From AP-15 sp963701815 (GTDB lineage Bacteria > Pseudomonadota > Alphaproteobacteria > ATCC43930 > CGMCC-115725), in contig CAVPBN010000039.1 in NCBI GenBank assembly GCA_963701815.1, forward strand, positions 62,001 to 126,000: a DNA stretch of 64,000 nt, read 5' to 3'. This document shows positions 36,222-47,134 of the stretch, in pieces (positions within the stretch are counted from its first letter, which is position 1; each line of letters opens with the position of its first letter). Under the pieces are notes generated by a model. The model did not search any database. It was not told where the DNA came from and was given only the letters and a program-made list of their open reading frames with translations. The translations under genes and the position numbers were made by a program.

Positions 36222-38069
36222 CTACGCGGCGCGGCGGCGGCTCCGGACGCGCGTCTTGTCGCCTTCATCCTCGAACAATTCGGCCAGCTTTTCGAGCATG
36301 ACCCCGCCCAGCTGCTCGGCGTCGACGATGGTCACGGCGCGGCGGTAGTAGCGGGTCACGTCGTGGCCGATGCCGATCGCGGTCAATTCGACCTCGCCGA
36401 GCCGCTCGATGTCGCGGATCACCTCGCGCAAATGCTTTTCGAGATAGTTGCCGGGGTTGACCGACAGGGTCGAATCGTCGACCGGCGCGCCGTCGGAGAT
36501 CACCATCAGGATGCGGCGCTGCTCGGTGCGCTCGCGCAGCCGGTGGTGCGCCCAGGCGAGCGCCTCGCCGTCGATGTTCTCCTTTAGAATGCCCTCGCGC
36601 AGCATCAACCCCAGATTGCGCCGGGCGCGGCGCCAGGGCGCATCGGCCGGCTTGTAGACGATGTGGCGCAGATCGTTGAGCCGGCCGGGATTGGCCGGCT
36701 TGCCGGCGGCGATCCAGCGCTCGCGCGCCTGGCCGCCCTTCCAGGCGCGGGTGGTAAAGCCGAGGATCTCGACCTTGACGGCGCAGCGCTCCAGGGTGCG
36801 CGCCAGGATGTCGGCGCTCATCGCGGCGACGGTTATCGGCCGGCCGCGCATCGAGCCCGAATTGTCGATCAGCAGGGTCACGACGGTGTCGCGGAAATCG
36901 GTCTCGCGTTCGCGCTTGTAGGCCAACGGCAGCACCGGGTTGGCGACGACGCGCGACAGCCGCGCCGCATCGAGCAGCCCTTCGTCGAGATCGAATTCCC
37001 AGGCGCGGGTCTGCTTGGCCAAAAGCCGGCGCTGCAGGCGGTTGGCGAGCTTGGCGATGACGCTCTGCAGATGCGAGATCTGCTGGTCGAGCAACTGGCG
37101 CAGCCGGCCCAGTTCGTCGGGATCGCACAACTCGTCGGCGTCGACGACCTCGTCCGACAAGACGCTGAAGGCGCGGTAGGCGACGGTGTCGTCGGGGCGC
37201 CCGCGCGGCATCTGGCCGGGCCGCCCCGGGCGGCCGGGGTCGTCGTCGCTGGCCCCCGGCATCATCTCGCCGTCGCCGGCTTCGGCGCCGTCCTGCGCGT
37301 CCTCGGCCTCGCCGTCGGCGGACGAACCGTCGGGCGAAGCCTCGGCGCCGGAGGCCGCGCCTTCGCCTTCGGTCTGGTTCTCGCCTTCGCTTTCCTCGCC
37401 GCTCTGCTGCTCGTCGCTGTCGGACAAATCCTCGGCGTCGCCGAGATCGATTTCGAGGTCCTGCAACAGCCGGCGGGTCGCCCGGGCGTAGCCGTCCTGA
37501 TCGAGGATGGTGCGGTCGAGTTCGCCCAGGTCCCTGGCGATCCGCGGTTCGATCAGCGGCCGCCACAGATCGACGACGCGCCGCGCCGCGGGCGGCGGGC
37601 GTTCCTTGGTCAGGGCCTCGCGGGCCAGCAGGCGCACCGCCTCGGCCATCGTGCTGTCGGTGCGCTCGGTGATGCGCTCGAAACCCTGCCGCCGATACTG
37701 CTCGTCGAGGGCGGCGGCGAGATTGCCGGCGACACCGATCATCCGCCGCGAGCCCAGGGCCTCGATCCGCGCCTGCTCGACCGCCTCGAAAACCGCGCGC
37801 GCCAGCGGGCTGCCGGGAAGGCGCCGGCTGTGCACCGCGTCGTCGTGATAGCGCAGGCGCAACGCCAGGCTGTCGGCGGCGCCGCGCAGCTGCGCGGCCT
37901 CATCGGCCGGCATGTCGCGCGGCGGGTTCGGCAGGCGGACGCGGGTGCCGCTGAGCCCGGCCGCCTCGGGGCCGAAGGCGACGGTCAGATCGTCGCGTTC
38001 GGCGATCGCCCGCAAAGTCGCCGCGGTCGCCCGCTTGAACAGTTCGGCCGGCGAGAAATCCTGTGCCAT
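36222..38069 (-). CDS. cobT: cobaltochelatase subunit CobT
   Basis: 615 residues of the aerobic cobalt chelatase subunit, which with CobS forms the AAA+ motor that drives CobN to insert Co(II) into hydrogenobyrinic acid a,c-diamide. The N-terminal helical domain is followed by a long acidic linker (about residues 205-290, SDSDEQQSGEESEGENQTEG and similar) and a C-terminal von Willebrand A domain with the MIDAS motif TLLIDNSGSMRGRPI. Ends in ILMVISDGAPVDDSTLS and a basic tail. It lies 19 bases after cobS on the same strand. Confidence 0.95.
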   Translation of the reverse strand: MAQDFSPAELFKRATAATLRAIAERDDLTVAFGPEAAGLSGTRVRLPNPPRDMPADEAAQLRGAADSLALRLRYHDDAVHSRRLPGSPLARAVFEAVEQARIEALGSRRMIGVAGNLAAALDEQYRRQGFERITERTDSTMAEAVRLLAREALTKERPPPAARRVVDLWRPLIEPRIARDLGELDRTILDQDGYARATRRLLQDLEIDLGDAEDLSDSDEQQSGEESEGENQTEGEGAASGAEASPDGSSADGEAEDAQDGAEAGDGEMMPGASDDDPGRPGRPGQMPRGRPDDTVAYRAFSVLSDEVVDADELCDPDELGRLRQLLDQQISHLQSVIAKLANRLQRRLLAKQTRAWEFDLDEGLLDAARLSRVVANPVLPLAYKRERETDFRDTVVTLLIDNSGSMRGRPITVAAMSADILARTLERCAVKVEILGFTTRAWKGGQARERWIAAGKPANPGRLNDLRHIVYKPADAPWRRARRNLGLMLREGILKENIDGEALAWAHHRLRERTEQRRILMVISDGAPVDDSTLSVNPGNYLEKHLREVIRDIERLGEVELTAIGIGHDVTRYYRRAVTIVDAEQLGGVMLEKLAELFEDEGDKTRVRSRRRAA

Positions 38070-38088
38070 CGGCGGCGCCGCCCGCCCG

Positions 38089-39096
38089 CTACATCAACGT
38101 CGCGTTGACGCCGGTCTCCGCCAGTTCGGTGCCGAAGCAGCGCTGATAGTATTCGGCCACCGCCGGGCGCTCCATCTCGTCGCATTTGTTCAAAAAGGTG
38201 AGCCGAAAGCCGAACGACAGATCGCCGCCGAAGATCGCCGCGTTCTCGGCCCAGGTCATGACCGTACGCGGCGACATCACGGTCGAAATGTCGCCGTTGA
38301 TGAAGCCGGCGCGGGTCAGATCGGCGAGTGCCACCATGGCGCTGATCTTACGGCGGCCGTCCTCGGTGTCGTAGCTCGGCACCTTGGACAAGACGATCTC
38401 GACTTCGGCGTCGTGCGGCAGATAGTTCAAGGTCGCGACGATGTTCCAGCGGTCCATCTGGCCCTGGTTGATCTGCTGGGTCCCGTGATAGAGCCCGGTG
38501 GTATCCCCGAGACCGACCGTGTTGGCGGTCGAAAACAGCCGAAACCCCGGATGCGGGCGGATCACGCGGTTCTGGTCGAGCAGGGTCAGCTTGCCCTCGA
38601 CTTCGAGCACCCGCTGGATCACGAACATCACGTCGGGCCGGCCGGCATCGTATTCGTCGAAGCACAGCGCCATCGGATGCTGCAACGCCCAGGGCAACAG
38701 GCCCTCGCGGAATTCGGTGACCTGCTTGTTGTCGCGCAGCACGATCGCATCCTTGCCGACCAGGTCGATGCGGCTGATGTGGCTGTCGAGATTGACCCGG
38801 ATGCACGGCCAGTTCAACCGGGCCGCGACCTGCTCGACATGGGTCGATTTTCCGGTGCCGTGGTAGCCCTGGATCATCACCCGGCGGTTAAAGGCAAACC
38901 CGGCGAGAATTGCCAAGGTCGTGTCGTGATCGAAGCGATAAGCATCGTCGAAATCGGGAACGTGCTCGCTGGCCTTGCTGAAGGCCGGCACTTCGAGATC
39001 GGTGTCGATGCCGAAGGTCTGACGCACCGAGATTCTGATGTCGGGTTTGTCGAGAGGAAACGCGTCGGCGGGTGCCGTTGGCTGAGCGGATTGCAT
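38089..39096 (-). CDS. cobS: cobaltochelatase subunit CobS
   Basis: 335 residues of an AAA+ ATPase of the MoxR-like type. The N-terminal VRQTFGIDTDLEVPAFSKA is a CobS hallmark. Walker A is GYHGTGKSTHVEQVA, Walker B is ALCFDEYDAGRPDVM, and RLFSTANTVGLGDTTGLYHG holds sensor 1. It partners CobT in the ATP-dependent cobaltochelatase. Order J protein, cobS, cobT on one strand is the usual alphaproteobacterial arrangement. Confidence 0.95.
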   Translation of the reverse strand: MQSAQPTAPADAFPLDKPDIRISVRQTFGIDTDLEVPAFSKASEHVPDFDDAYRFDHDTTLAILAGFAFNRRVMIQGYHGTGKSTHVEQVAARLNWPCIRVNLDSHISRIDLVGKDAIVLRDNKQVTEFREGLLPWALQHPMALCFDEYDAGRPDVMFVIQRVLEVEGKLTLLDQNRVIRPHPGFRLFSTANTVGLGDTTGLYHGTQQINQGQMDRWNIVATLNYLPHDAEVEIVLSKVPSYDTEDGRRKISAMVALADLTRAGFINGDISTVMSPRTVMTWAENAAIFGGDLSFGFRLTFLNKCDEMERPAVAEYYQRCFGTELAETGVNATLM

Positions 39097-39153
39097 TCTT
39101 GTCTGTTTCCGATGATGGAGCCGCGAGGAATTTGACCGCCTGGACGCGGTTGT

Positions 39154-39744
39154 TCAACTGAAATAGCTGGCCTTCAAGGTGGCATAAGCCTGGTTGATGA
39201 TCTTGAGTTTCTCCTCGGCCGCCTTGTCGCCGCCATGCGCGTCGGGGTGATGCAGTTTGACCAGCGCCTTGTAGCGCGCCTTGAGGCGGACCGGAGTGAA
39301 CGGCGGCTCGATCTCGAACACGGCGAGCGCCTGCTCGCACATCGAAAGCGCACGCCGCTGCGCACCCTCGCCCGCACCCGGCCCGCGATTATGCCCGTTG
39401 CGGGCGCGCCCGGCTTCACCGCCGGAGAACAGGCCGAAATGGTCGCGCAAACGCTCGGCGTAGCCGGGGCCGGTACGCGCGCCGAGCCGCCAGGTCGGCC
39501 GTTGCCATACCGTATCGCTGCGGATTTCCGCTTCGATCTCGGCCTCGTTCAAGCCGGCATAATAGTTCCATGCCGAGTTGTAGCCGCGCACGTGATCAAG
39601 GCAGAACCAATAGTAATCGCGCAATTCCAGACGCGATTTCGGCGCGCGGAAGTCGCCGCCCGCATCGCAGCCCGGATGGTCGCAGACCCGCGCCGGCGCA
39701 TCGACGGCTTCCGGAAAAACAGGATCTGGCACGAGGTGGCGCAT
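39154..39744 (-). CDS. J domain-containing protein
   Basis: 196 residues. The C-terminal 60 residues form a J domain with the HPD tripeptide in ALVKLHHPDAHGGDKAAEEK, which stimulates DnaK ATPase. The N-terminal part has a Cys-His cluster, CDHPGCDAGGDFRAPKSRLE and YYWFCLDHVRGYNSAWNYYA, characteristic of the DnaJ-like proteins found beside cobS in Alphaproteobacteria. The ATG at 39744 matches the family start (MRHLVPDP); the open frame beyond it is not conserved. Confidence 0.88.
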   Translation of the reverse strand: MRHLVPDPVFPEAVDAPARVCDHPGCDAGGDFRAPKSRLELRDYYWFCLDHVRGYNSAWNYYAGLNEAEIEAEIRSDTVWQRPTWRLGARTGPGYAERLRDHFGLFSGGEAGRARNGHNRGPGAGEGAQRRALSMCEQALAVFEIEPPFTPVRLKARYKALVKLHHPDAHGGDKAAEEKLKIINQAYATLKASYFS

Positions 39745-39893
39745 CGCGCTCAGTATGGGCGGCAGGGGGCGGGCTGGCAAGGACGGGCCGCCGCCGATCG
39801 GGCTTCCGCCGGGTCCGAGCGGACAGGGCAGAGTTGCCGCAGCCGCTTGGCTCCGCGGCAAATCGGCGCATAAACTCCGCGGCCCCGCGTCCC

Positions 39894-39950
39894 CAAAAAA
39901 AGAGCCCGCCTGCCCGCGCGACGGCAGGCAGGCGGGCGTCGCGTTTTTCG
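39894..39950 (-). terminator. intrinsic terminator of the groESL operon
   Basis: An eleven-base-pair perfect stem (GCCCGCCTGCC at 39904-39914 against GGCAGGCGGGC at 39927-39937) is followed, reading on the minus strand, by TCTTTTTTT (39903-39895). It lies about 30 bases after the groEL stop. On the plus strand the stem is followed by GTCGCGTTTTT, so it might work in both directions. Confidence 0.8.
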
Positions 39951-39965
39951 ACTATCGGGAGCGGC

Positions 39966-41612
<1,647 letters not shown>

Positions 41613-41625
41613 CTCTGCGTTCTCC

Positions 41626-41943
41626 TCAGGCGGCTTTTGCCGCGGGGGCGCCGTGTTCGATGACGCCCATGATGTCGCTTTCCTTCATGATGATCAGCTC
41701 TTCGCCGTCGAGTTTGACCTCGGTGCCCGACCATTTGCCGAACAGCACCCGGTCTCCGGCCCTGACCTCCAGCGGCTGGATCTTGCCATCCTCGCCGCGC
41801 GCCCCCGGACCGGCGGACACCACCTCGCCCTCCATCGGCTTTTCCTTGGCCGTATCGGGGATGATGATGCCGCCCTTGGTCTTCTCTTCTTCCTCGATGC
41901 GCCGGATCACCACACGGTCATGCAGCGGACGGAATTTCATCAA
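41626..41943 (-). CDS. groES: co-chaperonin GroES
   Basis: 105 residues with the mobile loop EEKTKGGIIIPDTAKEKPME and the roof motif VLFGKWSGTEVKLDGEELII. It caps GroEL. It is slightly longer than usual at the C-terminus (MGVIEHGAPAAKAA). The ATG at 41943 has GAGGAGG upstream, and a CIRCE element lies 30 bases before it. Confidence 0.97.
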   Translation of the reverse strand: MMKFRPLHDRVVIRRIEEEEKTKGGIIIPDTAKEKPMEGEVVSAGPGARGEDGKIQPLEVRAGDRVLFGKWSGTEVKLDGEELIIMKESDIMGVIEHGAPAAKAA

Positions 41944-41974
41944 TGCCTCCTCGAACCCAATCGCAAATCGGTTG

Positions 41975-42001
41975 TTAGCACTCTCTGCCCAAGAGTGCCG
42001 C
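41975..42001 (-). promoter_or_regulatory. CIRCE element (HrcA operator) upstream of groES
   Basis: TTAGCACTC at 41975-41983, a nine-base spacer, then GAGTGCCGC at 41993-42001. The left half is the exact CIRCE consensus (TTAGCACTC-N9-GAGTGCTAA). The right half keeps GAGTGC but has CGC in place of TAA. The heat-shock repressor HrcA binds such sites, so groESL is probably HrcA-controlled. Confidence 0.85.
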
Positions 42002-42165
42002 GCAGATAGGCGGGTCCGGCTCGCTTGTCAAGCGGCCGCGGGCGCGCCGGCAGGGCATGCCGGGACGACACCGCCGCCGTTGATCGGGGTTTTGACAAGC
42101 GCGCGGCCGCAGCGCAATGTTTGCGGCCAGCATCGCGACCCGCTGTCACTGATTGAGCCGCCGAT

Positions 42166-43143
42166 ATGCCGCAAAATGTGGAATGGGAAATACCGGGCGA
42201 GATCCAGCCGAAGCCCGGCGACTGCAACTTCGATCTCGACCGCGCCTTGAACGCGGTCCTCGGCCTGCGGGCGACCGTCCCGGAGGACGCCTTCACCGCC
42301 GGCACGCTCGGCACCGAGCGCGCCGGCAGCGGCGTGCTGATCCGCCGCGACGGTTTGGTCCTGACCATCGGCTATCTGGTCACCGAGGCCGAAACCATCT
42401 GGCTGACCACGCCGGATGGCGGCGCCGTGCCCGGCCACGTTCTCGGCTACGACCAGGAAACCGGCTTCGGGCTGGTGCAGGCGCTCGGGCAATTATCGGT
42501 GCCGCCGCTGACGCTCGGCACAGATTTGCGTGTCGGCGCCGGCGACCGCGCCATCCTGGCGGCCGAGGGCGGCCGACGCCATGCCGTCGCGGCGCGCGTC
42601 GTCGCCCGGCAGGAATTCGCCGGCTACTGGGAATACGTGCTCGACCGGGCGATCTTCACCGCGCCGGCGCACCCATTCTGGGGCGGTGCGGCGCTGATCG
42701 GCAGCGACGGCAGCCTGATCGGGATCGGCTCCCTGCACGTCCAGCACTCGAGCGGGCGCGAATTGCGGCGCGACGTCAACATGGTCGTGCCGATCGATCT
42801 GTTGCCGCCGATTCTCGACGACCTGCTGACCTACGGCCGGCCCAACCGTCCGGTCCGACCCTGGCTCGGGCTCTATGCCGCCGAGGTCGAGGATGCGATC
42901 GTGGTAGCCGGTCTGGCAGAGCGGGGCCCGGCGAACAAATCGGGGTTGCGCCCCGGCGACCGGATCGTCGCCGTCCGCGACGATCCGGTGGCCAGCCTGG
43001 CCGGCTTTTGGCGCAAGGTCTGGGCTGCCGGCCCGGCCGGCAGCGAAGTGGCGCTGCAGGTCATGCGCGACAACGAAACCTTGCAGGTCCGTGTTCTCTC
43101 GGCCGACAGGACCCGGTTTTTCAAGGCGCCCAAATTGCACTGA
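42166..43143 (+). CDS. S1C-like protease with PDZ domain, catalytic residues missing
   Basis: 325 residues arranged like a DegP/HtrA-type protein: a trypsin-like domain (about residues 30-215) and one PDZ domain (about 225-315, PWLGLYAAEVEDAIVVAGLA, GPANKSGLRPGDRIVAV). Where active enzymes have TNHHVI, this protein has SGVLIRRDGLVLTIGYLVTE with no His. Where they have GNSGGPL it has HPFWGGAALIGSDG with no Ser. It should therefore be a pseudo-protease, perhaps a substrate-binding or scaffolding protein. No signal peptide is seen. Convergent to nothing close; it precedes cysD by about 80 bases. Confidence 0.8.
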   Translation: MPQNVEWEIPGEIQPKPGDCNFDLDRALNAVLGLRATVPEDAFTAGTLGTERAGSGVLIRRDGLVLTIGYLVTEAETIWLTTPDGGAVPGHVLGYDQETGFGLVQALGQLSVPPLTLGTDLRVGAGDRAILAAEGGRRHAVAARVVARQEFAGYWEYVLDRAIFTAPAHPFWGGAALIGSDGSLIGIGSLHVQHSSGRELRRDVNMVVPIDLLPPILDDLLTYGRPNRPVRPWLGLYAAEVEDAIVVAGLAERGPANKSGLRPGDRIVAVRDDPVASLAGFWRKVWAAGPAGSEVALQVMRDNETLQVRVLSADRTRFFKAPKLH

Positions 43144-43225
43144 TCGGACCGGACCGGCCAAAAGTTGACATTTGCGGGCAGCGCTCGTTACACAAATCCC
43201 GTCGCCAACCCGCAAAGGAGCCATC

Positions 43226-44162
43226 TTGTCAGCGATTGCCGAGCTTTCCGCGCGGCCGCGGTTGCGGTCGAAACATCTGAGCCGACTGGAGGCCGAGTCG
43301 ATCGGCATCATGCGCGAGGTTGTGGCCGAGTTCCGCAACCCGGTCATGCTCTATTCGATCGGCAAAGATTTCGAGCGTCATGCTGCACTTGGCGCGCAAG
43401 GCGTTTTTTCCGGCCCGACTGCCGTTTCCGCTGTTGCATATCGATACGTTGTGGAAATTCCGAGAGATGATCGCGTTCCGCGATCTGACCGCGCGCAATT
43501 ACGGCCTCGACCTTCGCGTCCACACCAACCAGGACGGCGTCAGGCGCGGCATCAATCCGATCACCTCCGGCTCGGCATTGCACACCGCGGTCATGAAGAC
43601 CGAAGCGCTGAAGCAGGCGCTCGACCATTACGGCTTCGACGCCGCCTTTGGCGGGGCGCGCCGCGACGAGGAAAAGAGCAGGGCCAAGGAGCGAATCTTT
43701 TCGCTGCGCGGCGCCAGCCACAACTGGGACCCAAAAAACCAGCGGCCGGAGCTGTGGCGGCTGTTCAACACCCGGCTGCGCGAGCGCGAATCGATGCGCG
43801 TTTTTCCGCTTTCGAACTGGACCGAGCTCGACATCTGGGAATATGTCGCGGCGGAGGAGATCCCGATCGTTCCGCTGTATTTTGCCGCGGAGCGGCCGGT
43901 GGTCGAGCGCGACGGCACCTGGATCATGGTCGATGACGACCGGTTGCCGCTGCGCCCCGGCGAATTCCCGCAAGCGCGCCGCGTCCGCTTCCGCACGCTC
44001 GGCTGCTACCCGCTGAGCGGCGCGATCGAGTCGACGGCGGCGACCTTGCCCGAGATCGTCGCCGAATTGCGCAGCGCGCGTCGCTCGGAACGCCAGGGCC
44101 GGCTGATCGACAGCGACGAAGACGCGGCCATGGAGCGCAAGAAGCGCGAGGGTTATTTCTGA
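43226..44162 (+). CDS. cysD: sulfate adenylyltransferase subunit 2, frameshifted as read
   Basis: The small subunit of ATP sulfurylase, which makes adenylylsulfate from sulfate and ATP. The start is a TTG at 43226 with AAGGAG six bases upstream. The frame begins LSAIAELSARPRLRSKHLSR and reaches the PP-loop NPVMLYSIGKD. An extra T at about 43369 (GATTTCGAGC for GATTCGAGC) then moves the match to SSVMLHLARKAFFPARLPFP. The rest is intact: AAFGGARRDEEKSRAKERIF, LSNWTELDIWEY and RFRTLGCYPLSGAIES. Corrected length 311 residues. The stop overlaps the cysN start (TGATG). A break in the PP-loop of an essential assimilation gene suggests sequencing error. Confidence 0.9.
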
Positions 44163-46036
44163 TGTCGGCCGTGCTCGAAGCATCGACGACGCCGTCGGAA
44201 AAAGATCTGCTGCGGTTTCTGACCTGCGGCTCGGTCGATGACGGCAAGTCGACCCTGATCGGCCGTCTGCTGCATGAATGCGCCCTGATTCTCGATGACC
44301 AGCGCGCCGCGCTGGAACGCGAATCGCGGCGCTTCGGCACGACCGGCGACGAGATCGACTATTCGCTGCTGCTCGACGGGCTCGAAGACGAGCGGCAGCA
44401 GCGGATTACGATCGATGTGGCCTACCGCTTTTTTGCGACGCCGGCACGGGCGTTTGTCGTCGCCGATACGCCGGGCCATGAGCAATACACCCGCAATATG
44501 GCGACCGGTGCGTCAACCTGCGAACTGGCGGTGATCCTGGTCGATGCGCGCAAGGGTGTGCTGCCGCAGACCAAGCGGCACGCCTACATCTGCTCGCTGC
44601 TCGGCATCCGCCGTCTCGTGCTCGCCGTCAACAAGATGGATCTCGTCGGTTTCGAAGAGGGCCGCTTCGAAGAGATCGCCACCGGCTTTTCGGCGTTCGC
44701 CGCGGGCTTGGACAATGTCTCGGTCTGCGCGATCCCGCTCTCCGCGCGGCAAGGCGACAACGTCACCGAGAGTTCGGCGCGCATGCCGTGGTATCGCGGG
44801 CCGACATTGATACAGCATCTGCAGACTGTCGATCTTGCGGTCGGCGCCGACCGCCGGCCGTTCCGTTTTCCGGTGCAATGGGTCAACCGACCGACCGCCG
44901 AGTTCCGCGGCTTCTCGGGCACGGTTGCGGCCGGTTCGGTGGCGCCGGGCGACCCGGTTCTGGTGGCCGGCTCTTCCCGCTCCAGCCGGGTCAAGGAATT
45001 GGTGACCTTCGACGGGGTGCTCGAACGCGCTCGCGCCGGCGATGCGATCACTTTGACCCTCGCCGACGAGATCGACATCGCCCGCGGCGACGTCTTGACC
45101 GATCCGGGCGATCCGCCCGAATTCGTCGATCAGTTCGCCGCCCATTTGATCTGGATGAGCGACCAGCCGCTTGTGCCCGGCCGTTCCTACCTGATGAAGC
45201 TCGCCGCCCGAACCGTGCCGGCCACCGTCACCGCGCTCAAGCATCGCATCGATGTCGATACGCTGGCGCATTTGGCGGACCGGACCTTGAGCCTGAACGA
45301 GATCGGGTTCTGCAATCTGTCGACGGCGACGCCGGTGGCATTCGACCCGTATGCGGTCAATCGCGACACCGGCGCCTTCATCCTGATCGACCGCGCCACG
45401 AATGAAACGGCGGGGGCCGGGATGATCGCCTTCGGCCTGCGCCGGGCGAGCAACCTTCACTGGCAGGCGCTGACCGTCGACCGCGACCAGCGGGCGCAAC
45501 TAAAGCAGCAGGTCGCCGCGGTGTTGTGGCTGACCGGATTGTCGGGCGCCGGCAAATCGACGATCGCCGATCTGGTCGAGCGAAAACTGGCGGCCGATGG
45601 TCGCCACACGATGCTGCTCGACGGCGACAATGTGCGCCACGGGCTCAACCGGGATCTTGGTTTTACCGACGCCGATCGGGTCGAGAATGTCCGGCGGGTC
45701 GGCGAGGTCGCCCGGCTGATGGCCGAGGCAGGGCTGATCGTGATCTGCTCGTTTATCTCGCCGTTTCGCGCCGAACGCCGGATGGTTCGAGAGTTGACCG
45801 CGCCCAACGCCTTTTTCGAGATCTTTGTCGACACGCCGCTCGATGAATGCATCCGGCGCGACCCCAAGGGTCTTTACGCCAAGGCCAAGGCCGGCGGGAT
45901 CGAGCATTTCACCGGTCTCGACTCGCCCTACGAACCGCCCGAGGCCCCGGAACTCCATCTGGCGACACTCGGCGAGAGCCCGGAGAACGCCGCCGAGCGG
46001 ATCGTCGACGAATTGCGCCGCCGCCGGATTATCTGA
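44162..46036 (+). CDS. cysNC: bifunctional sulfate adenylyltransferase subunit 1 / adenylylsulfate kinase
   Basis: 624 residues. The N-terminal two thirds are the GTPase subunit CysN (CGSVDDGKSTLIGRLLHECA, DTPGHEQYTRNMATGASTCE, LAVNKMDLV), which couples GTP hydrolysis to adenylylsulfate formation. From about residue 455 an APS kinase (CysC) domain follows: LWLTGLSGAGKSTIADLVER, DGDNVRHGLNRDLGF, FISPFRAERRMVREL and DECIRRDPKGLYAKAKAG. The fusion makes PAPS directly, as in NodQ and CysNC of rhizobia and relatives. It is translationally coupled to cysD. Confidence 0.96.
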   Translation: MSAVLEASTTPSEKDLLRFLTCGSVDDGKSTLIGRLLHECALILDDQRAALERESRRFGTTGDEIDYSLLLDGLEDERQQRITIDVAYRFFATPARAFVVADTPGHEQYTRNMATGASTCELAVILVDARKGVLPQTKRHAYICSLLGIRRLVLAVNKMDLVGFEEGRFEEIATGFSAFAAGLDNVSVCAIPLSARQGDNVTESSARMPWYRGPTLIQHLQTVDLAVGADRRPFRFPVQWVNRPTAEFRGFSGTVAAGSVAPGDPVLVAGSSRSSRVKELVTFDGVLERARAGDAITLTLADEIDIARGDVLTDPGDPPEFVDQFAAHLIWMSDQPLVPGRSYLMKLAARTVPATVTALKHRIDVDTLAHLADRTLSLNEIGFCNLSTATPVAFDPYAVNRDTGAFILIDRATNETAGAGMIAFGLRRASNLHWQALTVDRDQRAQLKQQVAAVLWLTGLSGAGKSTIADLVERKLAADGRHTMLLDGDNVRHGLNRDLGFTDADRVENVRRVGEVARLMAEAGLIVICSFISPFRAERRMVRELTAPNAFFEIFVDTPLDECIRRDPKGLYAKAKAGGIEHFTGLDSPYEPPEAPELHLATLGESPENAAERIVDELRRRRII

Positions 46037-46092
46037 TCGAGACCCGGCGTTGCGGCGACGCTTTGCGTCGGGTTCGGCGGCGATGCGGCCGT

Positions 46093-47115
46093 TCAGCCTT
46101 GACCCTTGGCGCCATCGACTACGGCCAATTCCGGTCGGAGGCGCCATGCCCGGTCGGGTGCGCCTCCCGCGAGAAGCCGGTCGAAGTAATCGATCGTCCG
46201 GGTCAAACCGTCGCGCAACTCGGTGCGCGGCTCCCAGCCGAGCACCGCGCGCGCCTGGCTGATGTCCGGGCAGCGCTGAACCGGGTCGTCGACCGGCAAC
46301 GGGCGGCAGACCAGGGTTGAACGCGAACCGGTCAAGGCGATGATGATTTCGGCGAGTTCGGCGACCGAGATCTCGACCGGGTTGCCGAGATTGACCGGCC
46401 CGGTGATGTCGTCCCCGGCGGCCATCAGCCTGACGAACCCCTCGATCAGATCGTCCACATAGCAGAAGGCGCGGGTCTGGCTGCCGTCGCCATAGAGCGT
46501 AATCGGTTCGCTCTTGAGCGCTTGGACGATAAAGTTGGATACCACGCGCCCGTCATCGGGATGCATCCGCGGTCCATAGGTATTGAAGATACGGGCGACG
46601 CGAATCCGCAACCGATGCTGGCGGTAGTAGTCAAAAAACAGAGTCTCGGCACAGCGCTTGCCTTCGTCGTAGCAGGCGCGCGGCCCGATCGGGTTGACAT
46701 TGCCGCGATAGGCCTCGGATTGCGGATGCAGGGTCGGGTCGCCATAGACCTCGGAAGTCGAGGCCTGAAATATCTTGGCCTTCAGCCGCTTGGCCAAGCC
46801 CAGCATGTTGATCGCGCCGAGAACGCTCGTCTTGGTGGTTTGCACCGGATCGAACTGGTAGTGGATCGGCGAGGCCGGGCAGGCGAGGTTGTAGATTTCG
46901 TCGACCTCGACAAAGAGCGAGTGGGTGACGTCGTGACGCAACGTCTCGAAATGCGTCCTGCCGAACAGATGAGCGATGTTGTCCTTCCGCCCGGTAAAAT
47001 AGTTGTCGACGCATAATACATCGTCGCCCTGGGCAACCAGACGCTCGCACAAATGCGACCCGAGAAACCCGGCGCCGCCGGTGACGAGGACACGCTTGGC
47101 AACAACGCTGCTCAT
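46093..47115 (-). CDS. UDP-glucuronate decarboxylase (UDP-xylose synthase), SDR type
   Basis: 340 residues of an extended SDR: RVLVTGGAGFLGSHLCERL cofactor loop, the YDEGKR catalytic Tyr-Lys in RACYDEGKRCAETLFFDYYR, and STSEVYGDPTLHPQSEAYRG, which together mark the UDP-xylose synthase group. It converts UDP-glucuronate to UDP-xylose in the cytoplasm. The ugd gene, which makes its substrate, lies directly upstream on the same strand (20 bases), so the two form an operon that supplies UDP-GlcA and UDP-Xyl for a polysaccharide. Confidence 0.92.
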   Translation of the reverse strand: MSSVVAKRVLVTGGAGFLGSHLCERLVAQGDDVLCVDNYFTGRKDNIAHLFGRTHFETLRHDVTHSLFVEVDEIYNLACPASPIHYQFDPVQTTKTSVLGAINMLGLAKRLKAKIFQASTSEVYGDPTLHPQSEAYRGNVNPIGPRACYDEGKRCAETLFFDYYRQHRLRIRVARIFNTYGPRMHPDDGRVVSNFIVQALKSEPITLYGDGSQTRAFCYVDDLIEGFVRLMAAGDDITGPVNLGNPVEISVAELAEIIIALTGSRSTLVCRPLPVDDPVQRCPDISQARAVLGWEPRTELRDGLTRTIDYFDRLLAGGAPDRAWRLRPELAVVDGAKGQG

Positions 47116-47134
47116 GAATTGATCTTTCCAGAAT

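Noticed and set aside
36663..38108. Plus-strand frame of 481 codons
   Set aside because: Antisense of cobT, whose motifs and neighbours are clear.
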